DNA of 64,000 nt from Candidatus Methylophosphatis haderslevensis (GTDB lineage Bacteria > Pseudomonadota > Gammaproteobacteria > Burkholderiales > Rhodocyclaceae), in NCBI GenBank assembly GCA_016711925.1, contig JADJSA010000001.1, positions 558,001 to 622,000 on the forward strand. Direction: 5' to 3'. The notes beneath the pieces are model-generated. The model ran no database searches. It was not told the DNA's origin and worked only from the letters and a program-made list of their open reading frames with translations. Of this stretch, positions 62,010 to 64,000 are shown piece by piece. The translations under genes and the position numbers were made by a program. Positions within the stretch are counted from its first letter, which is position 1. Each line of letters opens with the position of its first letter.

Positions 62010-63423
62010 TCGGCGCCTTGATCGTGACGAACAACTGATTCTCCCCGCGCCGCACCAGCAACGTTAGGTTCTGACCCTTCTCCACGTTCGCTACCAGTTT
62101 GTTGAACTGGTCCGCCGATTTGATTTCAGTAGTGGCTCCTTTGTAGATCGCAGACAGGATTACGTCGCCTGCCCGAAGATCGATTCGCATTCCGTTGCGC
62201 ACGTCTTCGACAAGAACGCCCGACTGTACCTTGAGATCACGCTTCTGTTCCGCAGTGAGTTCGGAAAGAACCAGACCCAGTTGATTGGCCGCCGGTTCGC
62301 CCTTGGCCGGCTTGGATTTGCGCTGGGCTGCTTTCTCTTCCGGGATCTCCGCCACGGCGACGGTCAGATCGCGCGTCTGTCCTTTGCGAAAGACCTGGAC
62401 CGTAGACCTGGTTCCCGGTTTGGTTCCACCGACCATGCGTGGCAGGTCGGACGACTGGGCAACCGGCTTGCCATCGAACTTCAATATGATGTCGCCAGGC
62501 TCGACTCCCGCCTTCTCGGCTGGCCCGGCTTTCTCCACCGAACTGACGAGCGCACCCTGCGGCTTTGCAAGCCCGAAGGAATCAGACAGTTCCTTGGTCA
62601 CTTCCTGAATCACCACACCGATACGGCCGCGGCTTACTTTGCCCGATATCCGCAACTGATTCTGGATTTCCATCGCGATATCGATCGGGATCGCGAACGA
62701 TAGTCCCATGAAGCCGCCAGTACGGCTGTAGATCTGCGAATTGATGCCAACCACTTCGCCCTTCATGTTGAACAAGGGACCACCAGAATTCCCCGGATTC
62801 ACGGCAACGTCGGTCTGGATGAAGGGGACGAAATTCTCCTGCGGCAGGGAACGCCCTTTCGCGCTGACAATCCCGGCAGTAACCGTGTTGTCGAAGCCGA
62901 ATGGCGAACCGATTGCGATTACCCACTCGCCGACCCGCAGTTTGGCGGGATCTCCAAGAGTAACCTTGGGCAGGTTGGAAGCATCGATCTTGATCAACGC
63001 AATATCGGTCCTCTTGTCGGCACCGATTACCTTGGCCTTGTACTCGCGCTTGTCGGTCAATCTGACGAGGATCTCATCCGCCGCATCGACAACATGCGCA
63101 TTGGTCAGGATGTAGCCGTCCGCGCTTATGACGAACCCCGAGCCTAGAGACTTGCTCTCGAAATCGTGCGGCGTTCCACCGGGCGGCTGACGCGGAATGA
63201 ACCGCTTGAAGAACTCGAACATCGGATCGTCTTCGTCGATCCCAGGCGGCAACTGAAATCCCGGACGTCCCTTTTGCACCTGCGTCGTGCTGATGTTGAC
63301 GACTGCCGCACCCTGCTTTTCCGCCAGATCGGCGAAATCCGGGAGTTCCCGTTGTCCATGCGCTGGCGCAATCAACGCCAGCGTCATCGCGAATGCTGCA
63401 GCCAGCCAATGGCTTCGGCTCAT
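61999..63423 (-). CDS. DegP/MucD-type periplasmic serine protease (Do family)
   Basis: 474 residues from ATG 63423 with GGGGAGAG upstream. A signal peptide (WLAAAFAMTLALIAPAHGQ) sends it to the periplasm. The catalytic triad is in ILTNAHVV (His), KRTDIALIKID (Asp) and VNPGNSGGPLF (Ser); two PDZ domains follow (PAEKAGVEPGDIILKFDGK; MRIDLRAGDVILSAI). It degrades or refolds misfolded envelope proteins. The start overlaps rseC by four bases, placing it in the sigma-E operon as MucD. Confidence 0.95.
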   Translation of the reverse strand: MSRSHWLAAAFAMTLALIAPAHGQRELPDFADLAEKQGAAVVNISTTQVQKGRPGFQLPPGIDEDDPMFEFFKRFIPRQPPGGTPHDFESKSLGSGFVISADGYILTNAHVVDAADEILVRLTDKREYKAKVIGADKRTDIALIKIDASNLPKVTLGDPAKLRVGEWVIAIGSPFGFDNTVTAGIVSAKGRSLPQENFVPFIQTDVAVNPGNSGGPLFNMKGEVVGINSQIYSRTGGFMGLSFAIPIDIAMEIQNQLRISGKVSRGRIGVVIQEVTKELSDSFGLAKPQGALVSSVEKAGPAEKAGVEPGDIILKFDGKPVAQSSDLPRMVGGTKPGTRSTVQVFRKGQTRDLTVAVAEIPEEKAAQRKSKPAKGEPAANQLGLVLSELTAEQKRDLKVQSGVLVEDVRNGMRIDLRAGDVILSAIYKGATTEIKSADQFNKLVANVEKGQNLTLLVRRGENQLFVTIKAPNER

Positions 63424-63875
63424 GACATCTCTCCCCGTTTGCGGTTCGGCGCCCCATCCAAATCCCGGACCATCTGCGGCCCCATGCCGACAGCCGTCGG
63501 GACCAGGCGGAAGGCGAGCCAACAAGCTGCCAAACCCACCAGCGAACCGCAGATCGCACCGGTATCACGGGCGTCAACGTCGCCCACGCAGAAAACCCCC
63601 ACTGCGGCACCGACCAGGACCGCGAAAACGGGAACGAGGTATATCGTCAAAGACAATCGGGCCAGACTGCCGACTGGAAGACGAAGCAAGACCCTGTCCC
63701 CGACGCGAGCCCCGATCAGGTTCGGCACGGAGAACTCGCAGTTGGGCTGATGGAACATTTGCGCAAGAAGCGCACTGCGGCAGCCACCCGGTTCATCGCA
63801 ACGGCCACAGCCTCCGTTGTCTGCCTCGACCGCAATAATGGCCAGCGCGCCATCCAGGCGCACGATCCGGAGCAA
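63420..63875 (-). CDS. rseC: RseC/MucC-family membrane protein
   Basis: 151 residues. Four N-terminal cysteines (GGCGRCDEPGGC and QPNCEF) are followed by two membrane helices (LSLTIYLVPVFAVLVGAAVG and AICGSLVGLAACWLAF), the RseC layout. RseC-family proteins modulate sigma-E signalling or reduce SoxR. It lies between rseB and degP and overlaps degP by four bases. Confidence 0.92.
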   Translation of the reverse strand: MLRIVRLDGALAIIAVEADNGGCGRCDEPGGCRSALLAQMFHQPNCEFSVPNLIGARVGDRVLLRLPVGSLARLSLTIYLVPVFAVLVGAAVGVFCVGDVDARDTGAICGSLVGLAACWLAFRLVPTAVGMGPQMVRDLDGAPNRKRGEMS

Positions 63876-63898
63876 CCCTATCCATGATCCGGATTGTA

Positions 63899-64000
63899 TT
63901 ACTTTCGCCGCTGCTCGATTCCGTCCCCGAGCAGTTTGACTGCAGTGGCCGGCACCTCGCCCAGCAGGGTCAGGACAAAGTCGCCATGGATCCGTTTGTA
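63899..64000 (-). CDS. rseB: RseB/MucB, C-terminal end only
   Basis: The last 33 codons of a gene entering from the right edge: YKRIHGDFVLTLLGEVPATA to the stop at 63899. The sequence and the position directly before rseC fit the C-terminal end of RseB, the periplasmic protein that binds anti-sigma factor RseA and senses envelope stress. The assignment leans on context because little sequence is visible. Confidence 0.75.
   Translation of the reverse strand, partial: YKRIHGDFVLTLLGEVPATAVKLLGDGIEQRRK

Overview
The window is a high-GC proteobacterial chromosome segment. Gene order rseB-rseC-degP-glutaredoxin-lepA-lepB-DUF4845-rnc-era-recO-pdxJ-acpS-nagZ on the minus strand is the usual betaproteobacterial arrangement. 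Together with a large glycogen cluster, a polyhydroxyalkanoate-system protein, a wax ester synthase/DGAT and an IorAB-type fusion, it suggests a storage-polymer-accumulating betaproteobacterium near Rhodocyclales. The genus is inference only.

Left edge (1-2047): an HDAC-family deacetylase cut by the window edge, a double CDGSH iron-sulfur protein and an EamA transporter.

CRISPR region (2050-14960): a type I-C locus read on the minus strand in the order cas3-cas5-cas8c-cas7-cas4-cas1-cas2-leader-array. It is heavily damaged. cas7 is cut twice, by an IS630-family element three codons after its start and by an IS3-family element. cas4 is split by a one-base deletion. A second, inverted IS3 copy lies 27 bp upstream of cas3 and has probably displaced its promoter. 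A ribbon-helix-helix/PIN toxin-antitoxin pair on the opposite strand sits between cas7 and cas4, separating the interference genes from the adaptation genes. The array has only five repeats, one of them half deleted. Interference is probably dead; cas3, cas5, cas8c, cas1 and cas2 remain open.

Middle (15075-36514): GNAT acetyltransferase, GlcG/HbpS-like protein, SpoU methyltransferase, M61 and M48 peptidases, LemA, an NhaD/ArsB-type antiporter, an IS3 relic, SOS-controlled dnaE2 carrying REP-like palindromes inside its reading frame, macro-domain protein, PHA-system protein, acyl-CoA-binding protein, wax ester synthase/DGAT, hydroxypyruvate isomerase, DODA-type dioxygenase, a lipoprotein, a KefB-type antiporter, tRNA-Leu and an alkaline-phosphatase-fold hydrolase.

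Glycogen cluster (36587-46663): glucokinase, a DUF2934 protein with a histone-H1-like tail, glgB, glgC, a GH57 enzyme and glgP. These genes cover glucose activation, synthesis, branching, remodelling and phosphorolysis of glycogen.

Right part (47067-64000): a fused indolepyruvate ferredoxin oxidoreductase, tRNA-Cys and tRNA-Gly downstream of pgsA and uvrC, and then a long minus-strand run of envelope-stress, translation, RNA-processing, repair and cofactor genes back to rseB.

Single-base indels appear in cas4 and both IS3 copies, but also in lepB (essential) and apparently at the 5' end of lemA. Some of these could be assembly errors rather than biological decay.
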